A stretch of 64,000 nt of DNA, taken from Ignavibacteriales bacterium. Lineage in GTDB: Bacteria; Bacteroidota; Ignavibacteria; Ignavibacteriales; Ignavibacteriaceae. Positions 37,015 to 44,672 of this stretch are shown here, piece after piece; position 1 is the stretch's first letter; each line of letters begins with the position of its first letter. The position numbers and the translations under genes were made by a program. The stretch is from contig DPRR01000026.1 in assembly GCA_003538625.1 (NCBI GenBank), positions 21,601 to 85,600 on the forward strand, given 5' to 3'. The notes beneath the pieces were generated by a model, which worked only from the letters and a program-made list of their open reading frames with translations, was not told where the DNA came from and did not search any database.

Positions 37015-37521
37015 ATGATTATTAAAATTTCAAATTTAAGCGAAGGGGATCACGAGTTTGTTTTTGAAGACAAAGTCGGGCTATTAGAATTAGATAATCC
37101 TTTTTATGGTAAATTTAAATCATCAGTGTTACTTAATAAATTACATGATCAATTAATACTTTCTGTTAAAAGTAAATTTAAAGTTAAGTATGAATGTGAT
37201 CGATGCGGGACTGACTTTAAGACAACATTATTAAGCGACTATAAGATGATTTATTTAATGAACGAAACACCGGAAGAAACCGATTCAATTAATGTAAGTT
37301 ATCTTAGTCGGGATGCGGATAAAATTAATATTAGTACTGATGTTCGGGAATTCGCTCTACTAGCAATTCCAATGAAAAAACTTTGCACAGAAGATTGTAA
37401 AGGATTATGTCCAACATGCGGCAAAGATTTAAATAGAGAACAATGTAATTGTATAAATGCAGAAATTGATCCGAGGTGGAAGCCTCTTTTGAATTTGAAA
37501 GATAAATTAAATCTCAATTAA
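37015..37521 (+). CDS. yceD: YceD/DUF177 family protein
   Basis: A 168-residue protein linked to 23S rRNA maturation and encoded before rpmF in most bacteria. It carries CDRCG near residue 61 and a second Cys set in KGLCPTCGKDLN and QCNC near the C terminus, which probably bind zinc. The gene opens the lipid synthesis operon; rpmF follows after 18 bases. The ATG has no good ribosome site, in line with a very short leader. Confidence 0.9.
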   Translation: MIIKISNLSEGDHEFVFEDKVGLLELDNPFYGKFKSSVLLNKLHDQLILSVKSKFKVKYECDRCGTDFKTTLLSDYKMIYLMNETPEETDSINVSYLSRDADKINISTDVREFALLAIPMKKLCTEDCKGLCPTCGKDLNREQCNCINAEIDPRWKPLLNLKDKLNLN

Positions 37522-37539
37522 ATATAATGGAATGATAAC

Positions 37540-37719
37540 ATGCCAAATCCAAAACGTAAGATGTCTAAGAGCCGTAGAGATAAACGCAGAACTCACTATA
37601 AAGCAGTGGCACCTTCATTAAGCACTTGTGGTAATTGCGGTGAAATGAAACTTGCTCATCGTGCTTGTCCTTCCTGCGGTTACTACAATGAACGCTCTGT
37701 GTTTATTCCCAAAAGCTAA
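37540..37719 (+). CDS. rpmF: 50S ribosomal protein L32
   Basis: A 59-residue protein: MPNPKRKMSKSRRDKRRTHY start, then the zinc-ribbon pairs CGNCG (30-33 region) and CPSCG (43-46 region), ending SVFIPKS. Full four-Cys L32, so not the zinc-free paralogue. Standard position between yceD and plsX. Confidence 0.97.
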   Translation: MPNPKRKMSKSRRDKRRTHYKAVAPSLSTCGNCGEMKLAHRACPSCGYYNERSVFIPKS

Positions 37720-37741
37720 ATTTAAATAGCTTACTTATCTG

Positions 37742-38776
37742 ATGTCTGAATCAAAAGATAAAAATTCTGAATGTAGGATTATTGTTGATGCAATGGGGGG
37801 TGATTATGCCCCTCAAAATATTGTTACCGGTGCAATTGAGGCATATCATGAAAAAGAAGATTTTCAGCTTTTTCTGATTGGTAGGAAAGAAGAAATATTA
37901 TCCGTAATTAAATCTAATCAGCTTTCTTTTGATGAAAAGTATATCGTTCATGCCGATCAAATTATTGAAATGAGTGATTCACCTACATCTGCAATAAAAT
38001 CCAAACCGGACTCGTCAATTGTAAAAGGTGCTCAGTTAGTAAGAGACGGAAAAGCTGATGCTTTTGTAAGTGCAGGGAACACAGGTGCAATGATGAGTGC
38101 ATCTACATTAATTATGGGAAGAATACCCGGTGTTGGGCGTCCTACAATAGGTGCAGAAATGCCAAATGTTTACGGTAAGTGTTATCTTTATGATGTCGGT
38201 GCCGGTAAAGATGCCAGACCATCCCATTTATTTGAGTATGCGGTGATGGGAACTATTTATGCAAAAGAGATGGGTGGAATTACAAATCCGACTGTTGGAC
38301 TTTTAAGTATGGGCGAGGAAGAAGGGAAAGGGAATGAAGTTTCCAACGATGCCTTTGATCTACTTAAGAATTCTAATCTCAACTTTATAGGTAATGTTGA
38401 AGGAAGAGATATTTTAACAAAACATGTTGATGTGGTTGTTTGTGATGGATTTGTAGGAAACATTATTTTAAAATTTGGTGAATCCGTTCCAAAATTGCTT
38501 AAACAACTATTAACAAATACTGCTGAAGAAAGTTTTTTTGATAAGTTAAAAGTCGGAATTTCAAAAGGCTCATTAAAAAAAGCTTTAAAATCTTTGGATT
38601 ATCAGGAACACGGTGGAGTACCTCTTTTAGGTGTGAATGGAATCAGCATTATCGGGCATGGCTCAAGTTCTCCAAAAGCGATTAAAAATATGGTATTAAA
38701 AGCCAGGGAAATGCATAGGAAAGATTTAGTTAATAAAATAGAAAATTCAATTAAACAATATTCAAAAAAAAATTAA
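37742..38776 (+). CDS. plsX: Phosphate acyltransferase PlsX
   Basis: A 344-residue peripheral membrane enzyme that makes acyl-phosphate from acyl-ACP for phospholipid synthesis. The start IIVDAMGGDYAPQNIV, the segment ADAFVSAGNTGAM, GEEEGKGNE and GNIILKFGES are diagnostic. It follows rpmF by 22 bases and precedes fabH, the usual order. Confidence 0.97.
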   Translation: MSESKDKNSECRIIVDAMGGDYAPQNIVTGAIEAYHEKEDFQLFLIGRKEEILSVIKSNQLSFDEKYIVHADQIIEMSDSPTSAIKSKPDSSIVKGAQLVRDGKADAFVSAGNTGAMMSASTLIMGRIPGVGRPTIGAEMPNVYGKCYLYDVGAGKDARPSHLFEYAVMGTIYAKEMGGITNPTVGLLSMGEEEGKGNEVSNDAFDLLKNSNLNFIGNVEGRDILTKHVDVVVCDGFVGNIILKFGESVPKLLKQLLTNTAEESFFDKLKVGISKGSLKKALKSLDYQEHGGVPLLGVNGISIIGHGSSSPKAIKNMVLKAREMHRKDLVNKIENSIKQYSKKN

Positions 38777-38786
38777 CGGAAAAGTG

Positions 38787-39785
38787 ATGTCAGACAGAAG
38801 ATATAATGCTATGATTACAGGGGTTGGAATGTTTACACCTGATAAGGTTTATGATAATAAATATTTTGAATCTATTGTAGAAACAAATGATGAATGGATC
38901 AAAACAAGAACGGGAATTAGTGAAAGAAGAATCTTAGAGCATGGTGCAACAAGCGATTTGGCTGCAGGTGCTGCCTTAGATTTATTTAAAAAACATAAAG
39001 TAAATCCGGAAGATATTGATGTAATAATTGTAGCAACTGTTACACCGGATATGTTTTTTCCTGCAACGGCTTGTTTGGTTCAAAACAAAATTGGAGCAAC
39101 GAATGCATGGGGATTTGATCTCTCTGCCGCCTGCTCAGGATTTCTTTTTGCACTGCAAACTGGAGCCGCACTTGTTGAATCAGGCAGATATAAAAAAGTA
39201 CTGGTAATTGGTGCCGATAAAATGAGTGCTATCACAGATTATACGGATAGAAATATTTGTATTCTATTCGGGGATGCTGGATCCGCAGTACTTTTAGAAC
39301 CAACTGAAGACAAATCACTGGGACTGCAAAATTCTATTTTAAGAGTTGATGGAACCGGCAAAGATGCACTATATATGCTTGGCGGTGGAAGTTTAAATCC
39401 TGCCTCTCACGAAACAGTAGATAAAAAATGGCATTATATTTATCAGGATGGTAAGGCGGTTTTTAAAGTTGCAGTAAAAGGAATGGCGGATGTCTCAGCG
39501 GAGTTAATGGAATTAAGTAATCTTAAATCAGAAGATATTGCTTATCTTGTACCTCATCAGGCAAATTTAAGAATAATAGATGCAACTGCACAACGAATGG
39601 GCATAAGCAAAGACAAGGTTATGATCAACATTGAAAAGTACGGCAACACAACCGCAGCAACTATTCCATTATGCTTAACAGAATACTATCGCGCGGGAAA
39701 AGTAAAGAAAGGTGATAATTTAATATTATCAGCTTTTGGTGCTGGATATACCTGGGGAGCAATACACGTTGTGTGGGCAATTTAA
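38787..39785 (+). CDS. fabH: 3-oxoacyl-ACP synthase III (FabH)
   Basis: A 332-residue enzyme that starts fatty acid chains by condensing acetyl-CoA (or a branched primer) with malonyl-ACP. The catalytic Cys is in SAACSGFLFAL, His in VPHQANLRI and Asn in YGNTTAATIP; the early TRTGISERR binds CoA. ATG at 38787 is chosen over the GTG just before it. Confidence 0.97.
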   Translation: MSDRRYNAMITGVGMFTPDKVYDNKYFESIVETNDEWIKTRTGISERRILEHGATSDLAAGAALDLFKKHKVNPEDIDVIIVATVTPDMFFPATACLVQNKIGATNAWGFDLSAACSGFLFALQTGAALVESGRYKKVLVIGADKMSAITDYTDRNICILFGDAGSAVLLEPTEDKSLGLQNSILRVDGTGKDALYMLGGGSLNPASHETVDKKWHYIYQDGKAVFKVAVKGMADVSAELMELSNLKSEDIAYLVPHQANLRIIDATAQRMGISKDKVMINIEKYGNTTAATIPLCLTEYYRAGKVKKGDNLILSAFGAGYTWGAIHVVWAI

Positions 39786-39807
39786 TTTTTAATTAGATAA
39801 AATATTA

Positions 39808-40722
39808 ATGGCAAAAAAAGCTTTTTTATTTCCCGGTCAGGGATCGCAATATATTGGAATGGCTAAAGATTTATTTGATAAATCTGTTGAAGCAAAAGAA
39901 ATGATTAAGACAGCAGATGATGCACTTGGTGTTAATCTGTCTTATATAATGTTTAATGGACCCGAAGATCAATTAAAACAAACCGAATTTACACAGCCTG
40001 CTATTTTTTTACATAGTATCGTTCTTGCTAGTTTAATTCGTACGATTCAACCGGAAGCCGCAGCAGGTCATTCACTTGGAGAATATTCAGCGCTGGTTTC
40101 AGCAAATGCTATTCAGTTTTATGAGGCAGTAAAATTAGTCCGTGCAAGAGGCAAAGCGATGCAGCAGGCTGGAATAGATAACCCGGGAACTTTAGCCGCA
40201 ATTGTTGGATTGGAACCAGTCAAGGTCGAAGCTTTATGCAATGAAGCTTCAGTTGACGGAATAGTACAATGCGCTAATTTTAACTCACCGGGGCAAATTG
40301 TAATTTCAGGATCGATTAGTGGAGTTAGAAAAGCGATGGAATTATGTAAAGCAAATGGTGCAAAAATAGTTAAAGAGCTTACCGTTAGCGGAGCATTTCA
40401 CTCTCCATTGATGCAATCAGCTAAAGACGAATTGTTGATATCGCTTGAAGGAACACCAATGTATGATGCAAAATTTCCTGTATATGCAAATGTTACGGCA
40501 AAACCTGTTACAAATAAAAATGAAATAAAAAATTTATTGCATCAACAGGTTACTTCACCAGTAAGATGGGAAGAAACGATTTCTAATATGATAGCCGATG
40601 GATATGACGAATTTTATGAAATCGGACCGGGCAAAGTATTGCAAGGACTGGTTAAGCGGATAAATCCTGATGTAAAGTTATTTGGAATTGACTATTACGA
40701 AGATGTGGAGAAATACATCTAA
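39808..40722 (+). CDS. fabD: Malonyl-CoA:ACP transacylase (FabD)
   Basis: A 304-residue enzyme that loads malonyl groups on ACP. FPGQGSQ lies at residues 8-14, the nucleophile Ser in GHSLGEYSAL, the active-site Arg in RARGKAMQ and His in GAFHSPLM. The stop overlaps the next ATG as TAATG. Confidence 0.97.
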   Translation: MAKKAFLFPGQGSQYIGMAKDLFDKSVEAKEMIKTADDALGVNLSYIMFNGPEDQLKQTEFTQPAIFLHSIVLASLIRTIQPEAAAGHSLGEYSALVSANAIQFYEAVKLVRARGKAMQQAGIDNPGTLAAIVGLEPVKVEALCNEASVDGIVQCANFNSPGQIVISGSISGVRKAMELCKANGAKIVKELTVSGAFHSPLMQSAKDELLISLEGTPMYDAKFPVYANVTAKPVTNKNEIKNLLHQQVTSPVRWEETISNMIADGYDEFYEIGPGKVLQGLVKRINPDVKLFGIDYYEDVEKYI

Positions 40723-41330
40723 TGGAAATTAATACTAAACCAAAATTCAGCAAAAAAATTAATGGCGTTTATATTGATCCTCAAATTTTTACGTTTAGAT
40801 TTTCTTGTAAATGTGGAGGAGAATGCTGTAATTATGGCGTATACACAGATCTTAAAGAACACGAGTATATTTTAAGTATTAAAGATAAAATAATTCCTTT
40901 ATTAGATGAATCTCAAAGTAAAAAAGTTACTGAGTGGTTTGAAGAACCTGAAGAAGATGAAGATTTTGAATCCGGTGTTGCAGTTGGCACGGAAATAATA
41001 AATGGCAAATGTACTTTCTTAGATAAAAATGGATTATGCACGCTTCAAAAATTAGCCATTATGGAATCCGAACATAAATGGAAATACAAGCCTATTTATT
41101 GCGTACTATTTCCGCTTACAATATTTGAAGGCGCTTTAACAATAGATGATGAGCATATAGATAGATTAAAAACATGCAGTAAAGATCCAATAAAAGAAAC
41201 AACAATTTATGATGCTTGTAAAGAAGAACTTCTGCATTTTTTCGGATCAGAAAAATTTAGTGAACTTGAAAAATATAAAGATGAATATTTAAAAGAATAT
41301 TATTCCGGAGTTGAAAAAAATGGCAAGTAA
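40722..41330 (+). CDS. DUF3109 cysteine-rich protein inserted in the fatty acid operon
   Basis: A 202-residue protein whose N-terminal Cys set (SCKCGGECCNYGVYTDL) and following CTFLD, GLCTLQ and YCVLFPL segments match DUF3109, a family common in Bacteroidota and related to YkgJ-type metal-binding cysteine clusters. It probably binds iron-sulfur or zinc; the function is unknown. It is coupled to fabD by a one-base overlap and overlaps fabG by 11 bases, so it is made together with fatty acid enzymes. Confidence 0.82.
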   Translation: MEINTKPKFSKKINGVYIDPQIFTFRFSCKCGGECCNYGVYTDLKEHEYILSIKDKIIPLLDESQSKKVTEWFEEPEEDEDFESGVAVGTEIINGKCTFLDKNGLCTLQKLAIMESEHKWKYKPIYCVLFPLTIFEGALTIDDEHIDRLKTCSKDPIKETTIYDACKEELLHFFGSEKFSELEKYKDEYLKEYYSGVEKNGK

Positions 41331-42096
41331 AATTGTTGAAGCACATAATAAAAGAGCAATCGTTACAGGTGGTACTCGGGGAATCGGAAGAGCAATCGTT
41401 AAAGAACTTGCTTCAAGAAGCTGCTGCGGAGTTTTATTTTCTGATGTAGCTTTTGTTTATAATAGTTGTGATGAATGCGCAGAAGAATTGATAAAAGAAA
41501 TTGACTTTCCAGGAACAAAAATATACGGTTTTAAAGCAGATGCCTCCTCAATGGATCAAGCTCAGGCCACTGTTGATGAAGCAATTCAAAAACTTGGTGG
41601 TGTTGATATATTAATTAATAATGCTGGTATAACCCGTGATAATTTACTGCTTAGAATGACTGAAAAAGATTTTGATGATGTTATAAATGCAAATCTTAAA
41701 AGTGTATTTAATTACACCAAAGCTATACTAAAACCAATGATAGCACAGCGCTACGGAAGGATTGTAAATATCGCTTCAGTGGTCGGATTAATTGGAAATG
41801 CCGGTCAATCAAATTACTCAGCCTCAAAAGCAGGTGTAATTGGCTTTACTAAATCAATGGCTCGCGAGTTGGCTTCAAGAAATATAACGGTAAATGCAAT
41901 AGCTCCTGGTTTTATTCAAACCGATATGACAAATAAGCTTACTGAGGATCAAATCAAAAAATTGGTTCAAAATGTTCCGATGTCACGTTTGGGTAAACCC
42001 GAAGATGTAGCAAAAGTTGTAGCTTTCTTATGCAGTAATGATGCTGATTATATCACTGGTCAGGTTATAGCCGTTGACGGTGGAATGACAATGTAA
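41320..42096 (+). CDS. fabG: 3-oxoacyl-ACP reductase (FabG)
   Basis: A 258-residue NADPH-dependent short-chain reductase: TGGTRGIGRAI, NNAGITRDNL, the Ser of IASVVG and the YSASKAG Tyr-Lys pair, with the C-terminal GQVIAVDGGMTM. A Cys-rich stretch after residue 30 (SCCGVLFSDVAF, NSCDEC) is slightly longer than usual. ATG at 41320 is chosen because CCGGAG lies 9 bases before it; the TTG at 41311 is less likely. Confidence 0.96.
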   Translation: MASKIVEAHNKRAIVTGGTRGIGRAIVKELASRSCCGVLFSDVAFVYNSCDECAEELIKEIDFPGTKIYGFKADASSMDQAQATVDEAIQKLGGVDILINNAGITRDNLLLRMTEKDFDDVINANLKSVFNYTKAILKPMIAQRYGRIVNIASVVGLIGNAGQSNYSASKAGVIGFTKSMARELASRNITVNAIAPGFIQTDMTNKLTEDQIKKLVQNVPMSRLGKPEDVAKVVAFLCSNDADYITGQVIAVDGGMTM

Positions 42097-42108
42097 TACA
42101 TAATTCTA

Positions 42109-42141
42109 TTTGTTTCTTAGATTTTAATTTTATTAAATTTA
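42109..42141 (+). promoter_or_regulatory. Candidate internal promoter for acpP
   Basis: TTTG at 42109-42112 and TAAATTTA at 42134-42141 with 21 bases between fit the Bacteroidota pattern with one mismatch in the -7 box. It lies 51 bases before acpP, and ACP is needed in much higher amount than the enzymes. Confidence 0.4.
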
Positions 42142-42192
42142 GACTAATAAATAATAACTCAAATAAAACAAAACTAAATAAGAGGAAATACT

Positions 42193-42426
42193 ATGGATGT
42201 TGAAGCTAAAGTGAAAGAGATTATAATTGATAAATTAGGTGTTGAGGAATCTCAAATCACTCCTGAAGCATCATTTACAAATGACTTAGGTGCAGATTCA
42301 CTTGATATAGTTGAATTAGTTATGGGATTTGAAAGTGCTTTTCAAATTTCTATACCTGACGAAGATGCAGAAAAAATAGGAACAGTTGGAGATGCAGTAA
42401 AGTATCTCTCAGAAAAATTAGCTTAA
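42193..42426 (+). CDS. acpP: Acyl carrier protein
   Basis: A 77-residue acidic carrier of growing acyl chains. The phosphopantetheine attachment Ser is in LGADSLDIVELVM. Length and sequence are typical. AGAGGA seven bases before the ATG is the ribosome site. Confidence 0.98.
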   Translation: MDVEAKVKEIIIDKLGVEESQITPEASFTNDLGADSLDIVELVMGFESAFQISIPDEDAEKIGTVGDAVKYLSEKLA

Positions 42427-42432
42427 ATTGAT

Positions 42433-42454
42433 AGTCGGGATTTATATCCCGACT
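42433..42454 (+). promoter_or_regulatory. Hairpin between acpP and fabF
   Basis: AGTCGGGAT (42433-42441) pairs perfectly with ATCCCGACT (42446-42454), loop TTAT. No T-run follows, so it may be a partial terminator or a 3' stabiliser of the acpP message rather than a full stop; fabF starts 56 bases later. Confidence 0.6.
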
Positions 42455-42509
42455 GACTTACCCCAATATGTCTTTACATCTTTATTTAGGTGGATGCAGA
42501 TGAGGTATT

Positions 42510-43757
42510 ATGTCTAAAAAAAGAGTTGTTGTAACCGGTGTTGGTGCTGTTACTCCGATAGGATTAGAGGTTACAGAATTTTGGAACGGTTTGATTACCG
42601 GGAAAAATGGTGTTGCCCCAATCACTCATTTCGATGCTTCAAAATTTGATACTCAGTTTGCCGCAGAAGTTAAAAATTTTAATCCGGATAATTACTTCGA
42701 TAAAAAAAGTGCAAGAAGATTGGATAGATTTTCTCAATTCGCTCTCGCTGCATCAGTTCAGGCAATTGAAGATTCTAAAATTAATTTGGAAAAAACTGAT
42801 AGAGATAGAGCTGGTGTAGTTTATGGCAGCGGGATTGGTGGATTAGAGACTCTTCAAAACGAACACTGGAAATATTTTCAGGATAAAAACCCCGGCACTA
42901 TAAGTCCATTTTTTGTTCCAATGATGATCTCTGATTTAGCTGCTGGTCAGATCTCAATAAGATTTGGATTAAGGGGACCAAATTATGCTACCACTTCAGC
43001 CTGCTCAACAGCCTCACATGCAATATCAGATGCTTATATGATCATCGAAAGAGGAGCCGCAGATATTATGGTATGCGGCGGAAGCGAGGCATCTATTACA
43101 GAAATTGGAGTAGGTGGATTTAATGCAATGAGAGCATTATCAACATGGAATGACAGATATCTTGAAGCCTCAAGACCTTTTGATAGAGACAGGAATGGAT
43201 TTGTGATGGGCGAGGGCGCAGGAACATTGATATTAGAGGAATTGAATCACGCACTTAACAGAGGTGCAAATATTTATGCCGAATTAGCTGGAATCGGATT
43301 AACTGCGGATGCACATCATATAACTGCACCTGCCCCGGGTGGTGAAGGTGCTGTAAGATCTATGAAAATTGCGATTGAAGATGCCGGACTTAATCTGAAA
43401 GATATTGACTACATCAATGCTCACGGAACATCTACACCTCATAATGATATTAATGAGACCAGAGCTATAAAGACATTATTCGGTGAACACGCATATAAAC
43501 TTGTAGTTACATCAACTAAATCTATGACCGGACATTTATTAGGCGCAGCCGGCGGAATTGAAGCGATTGCAACCTTGTTGTCAATGAAAAATAGTTTGAT
43601 TCCTCCTACAATAAATTTGGATAATCCTGATCCTGAGTGCGATTTAAATTATAGTGCAAAAAAATTAACAGAAAAAGAAATTAAAGCAGCCATCAGCAAT
43701 ACATTTGGATTTGGCGGACATAATGCGTCAATATTGTTTAATAAGTTTGAGGATTAG
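42510..43757 (+). CDS. fabF: 3-oxoacyl-ACP synthase II (FabF)
   Basis: A 415-residue chain-elongating condensing enzyme. The catalytic Cys is in TTSACSTASHAI, and the two His in NAHGTSTPHND and STKSMTGHLLGAAGG. Full length with the closing FGFGGHNASILF. Two bases separate it from rnc. Confidence 0.97.
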   Translation: MSKKRVVVTGVGAVTPIGLEVTEFWNGLITGKNGVAPITHFDASKFDTQFAAEVKNFNPDNYFDKKSARRLDRFSQFALAASVQAIEDSKINLEKTDRDRAGVVYGSGIGGLETLQNEHWKYFQDKNPGTISPFFVPMMISDLAAGQISIRFGLRGPNYATTSACSTASHAISDAYMIIERGAADIMVCGGSEASITEIGVGGFNAMRALSTWNDRYLEASRPFDRDRNGFVMGEGAGTLILEELNHALNRGANIYAELAGIGLTADAHHITAPAPGGEGAVRSMKIAIEDAGLNLKDIDYINAHGTSTPHNDINETRAIKTLFGEHAYKLVVTSTKSMTGHLLGAAGGIEAIATLLSMKNSLIPPTINLDNPDPECDLNYSAKKLTEKEIKAAISNTFGFGGHNASILFNKFED

Positions 43758-43759
43758 TT

Positions 43760-44533
43760 TTGAGTCCACTTTTTTCTCGTTTGCTTAAATTTTTTGGCGT
43801 GCGGGAAGAATCAAATAACTCCCATCACGTAAATAAAATACTTACTCCGCATAAGTTTACAGAATTAGAGCAAATTATTGGATGCCCCATCAGAAATAAA
43901 TCCCATTACATCCAGGCACTTATGCATAGATCGTTTCTTGAAGAACTTGAGGATGATGATACATCAAACGAAAGATTGGAGTTTTTAGGTGATTCTGTTT
44001 TAAGTCTTGTTGTTGCAGAATATCTTTTTGAAAATTTTCCAAAAGAAGATGAAGGATTTATGACAAAGGTTCGTGCAAAACTTGTTAACCGATTTGCTTT
44101 ATCGGATGCAGCCGAAGAAATTGGATTAGCAAATTTTATTTTGATAAATCAGAATTTGACAAATACCTTTGCAAAAGCATCTAAAACGGTTTTGTCGGAT
44201 GCATTTGAGGCAATAATTGGTGCTATTTATTTGGATCACGGACTTGAAATAACTAAGAAGTTTATTAATAGAGTCCTGATAGAACCAATTACCAAAGCCG
44301 AGGATTATCTGGTTGATGAAAATTATAAAAGTCAGCTTCTGGAATACGCACAAGCTAATAAGCTGGAAGTCCCTAGTTATGTCGTGATTAAGGAAGAGGG
44401 ACCGCAGCACGATCGTGTATTTACAATAAAAGTAAACATTGGCGAAGATTATTTTGGCATCGGGAAAGGGAAAAATAAAAAAACTGCCGAGCAAAATGCC
44501 GCAAAAGCAACTCTCGAAAAAATTGCTCATTAA
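43760..44533 (+). CDS. rnc: Ribonuclease III
   Basis: A 257-residue double-strand RNA endonuclease. The signature NERLEFLGDSVL, the second catalytic set SDAFEAIIGAIYLD and a C-terminal dsRNA-binding domain (about 182-255, KNKKTAEQNAAKATLEKI) are present. The start is TTG at 43760; an N-terminal extension of about 35 residues precedes the usual start of the fold. Last gene of the fatty acid operon, a common arrangement. Confidence 0.95.
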   Translation: MSPLFSRLLKFFGVREESNNSHHVNKILTPHKFTELEQIIGCPIRNKSHYIQALMHRSFLEELEDDDTSNERLEFLGDSVLSLVVAEYLFENFPKEDEGFMTKVRAKLVNRFALSDAAEEIGLANFILINQNLTNTFAKASKTVLSDAFEAIIGAIYLDHGLEITKKFINRVLIEPITKAEDYLVDENYKSQLLEYAQANKLEVPSYVVIKEEGPQHDRVFTIKVNIGEDYFGIGKGKNKKTAEQNAAKATLEKIAH

Positions 44534-44672
44534 TTACTCAATAAACTTAATTCTGCGCAAAAAAAATACACTTAATTAGCTGCTAAACTAAATCAGAATT
44601 ACAAAGTTTTTACTTAATTTTGATAAACAAATTTTCAAAATCTTTTAACACTGAATAATAAAAAAAGAGAGT

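Noticed and set aside
44534..44672. Glycine riboswitch before gcvP
   Set aside because: The 139-base gap is AT-rich and shows none of the conserved glycine aptamer stems.
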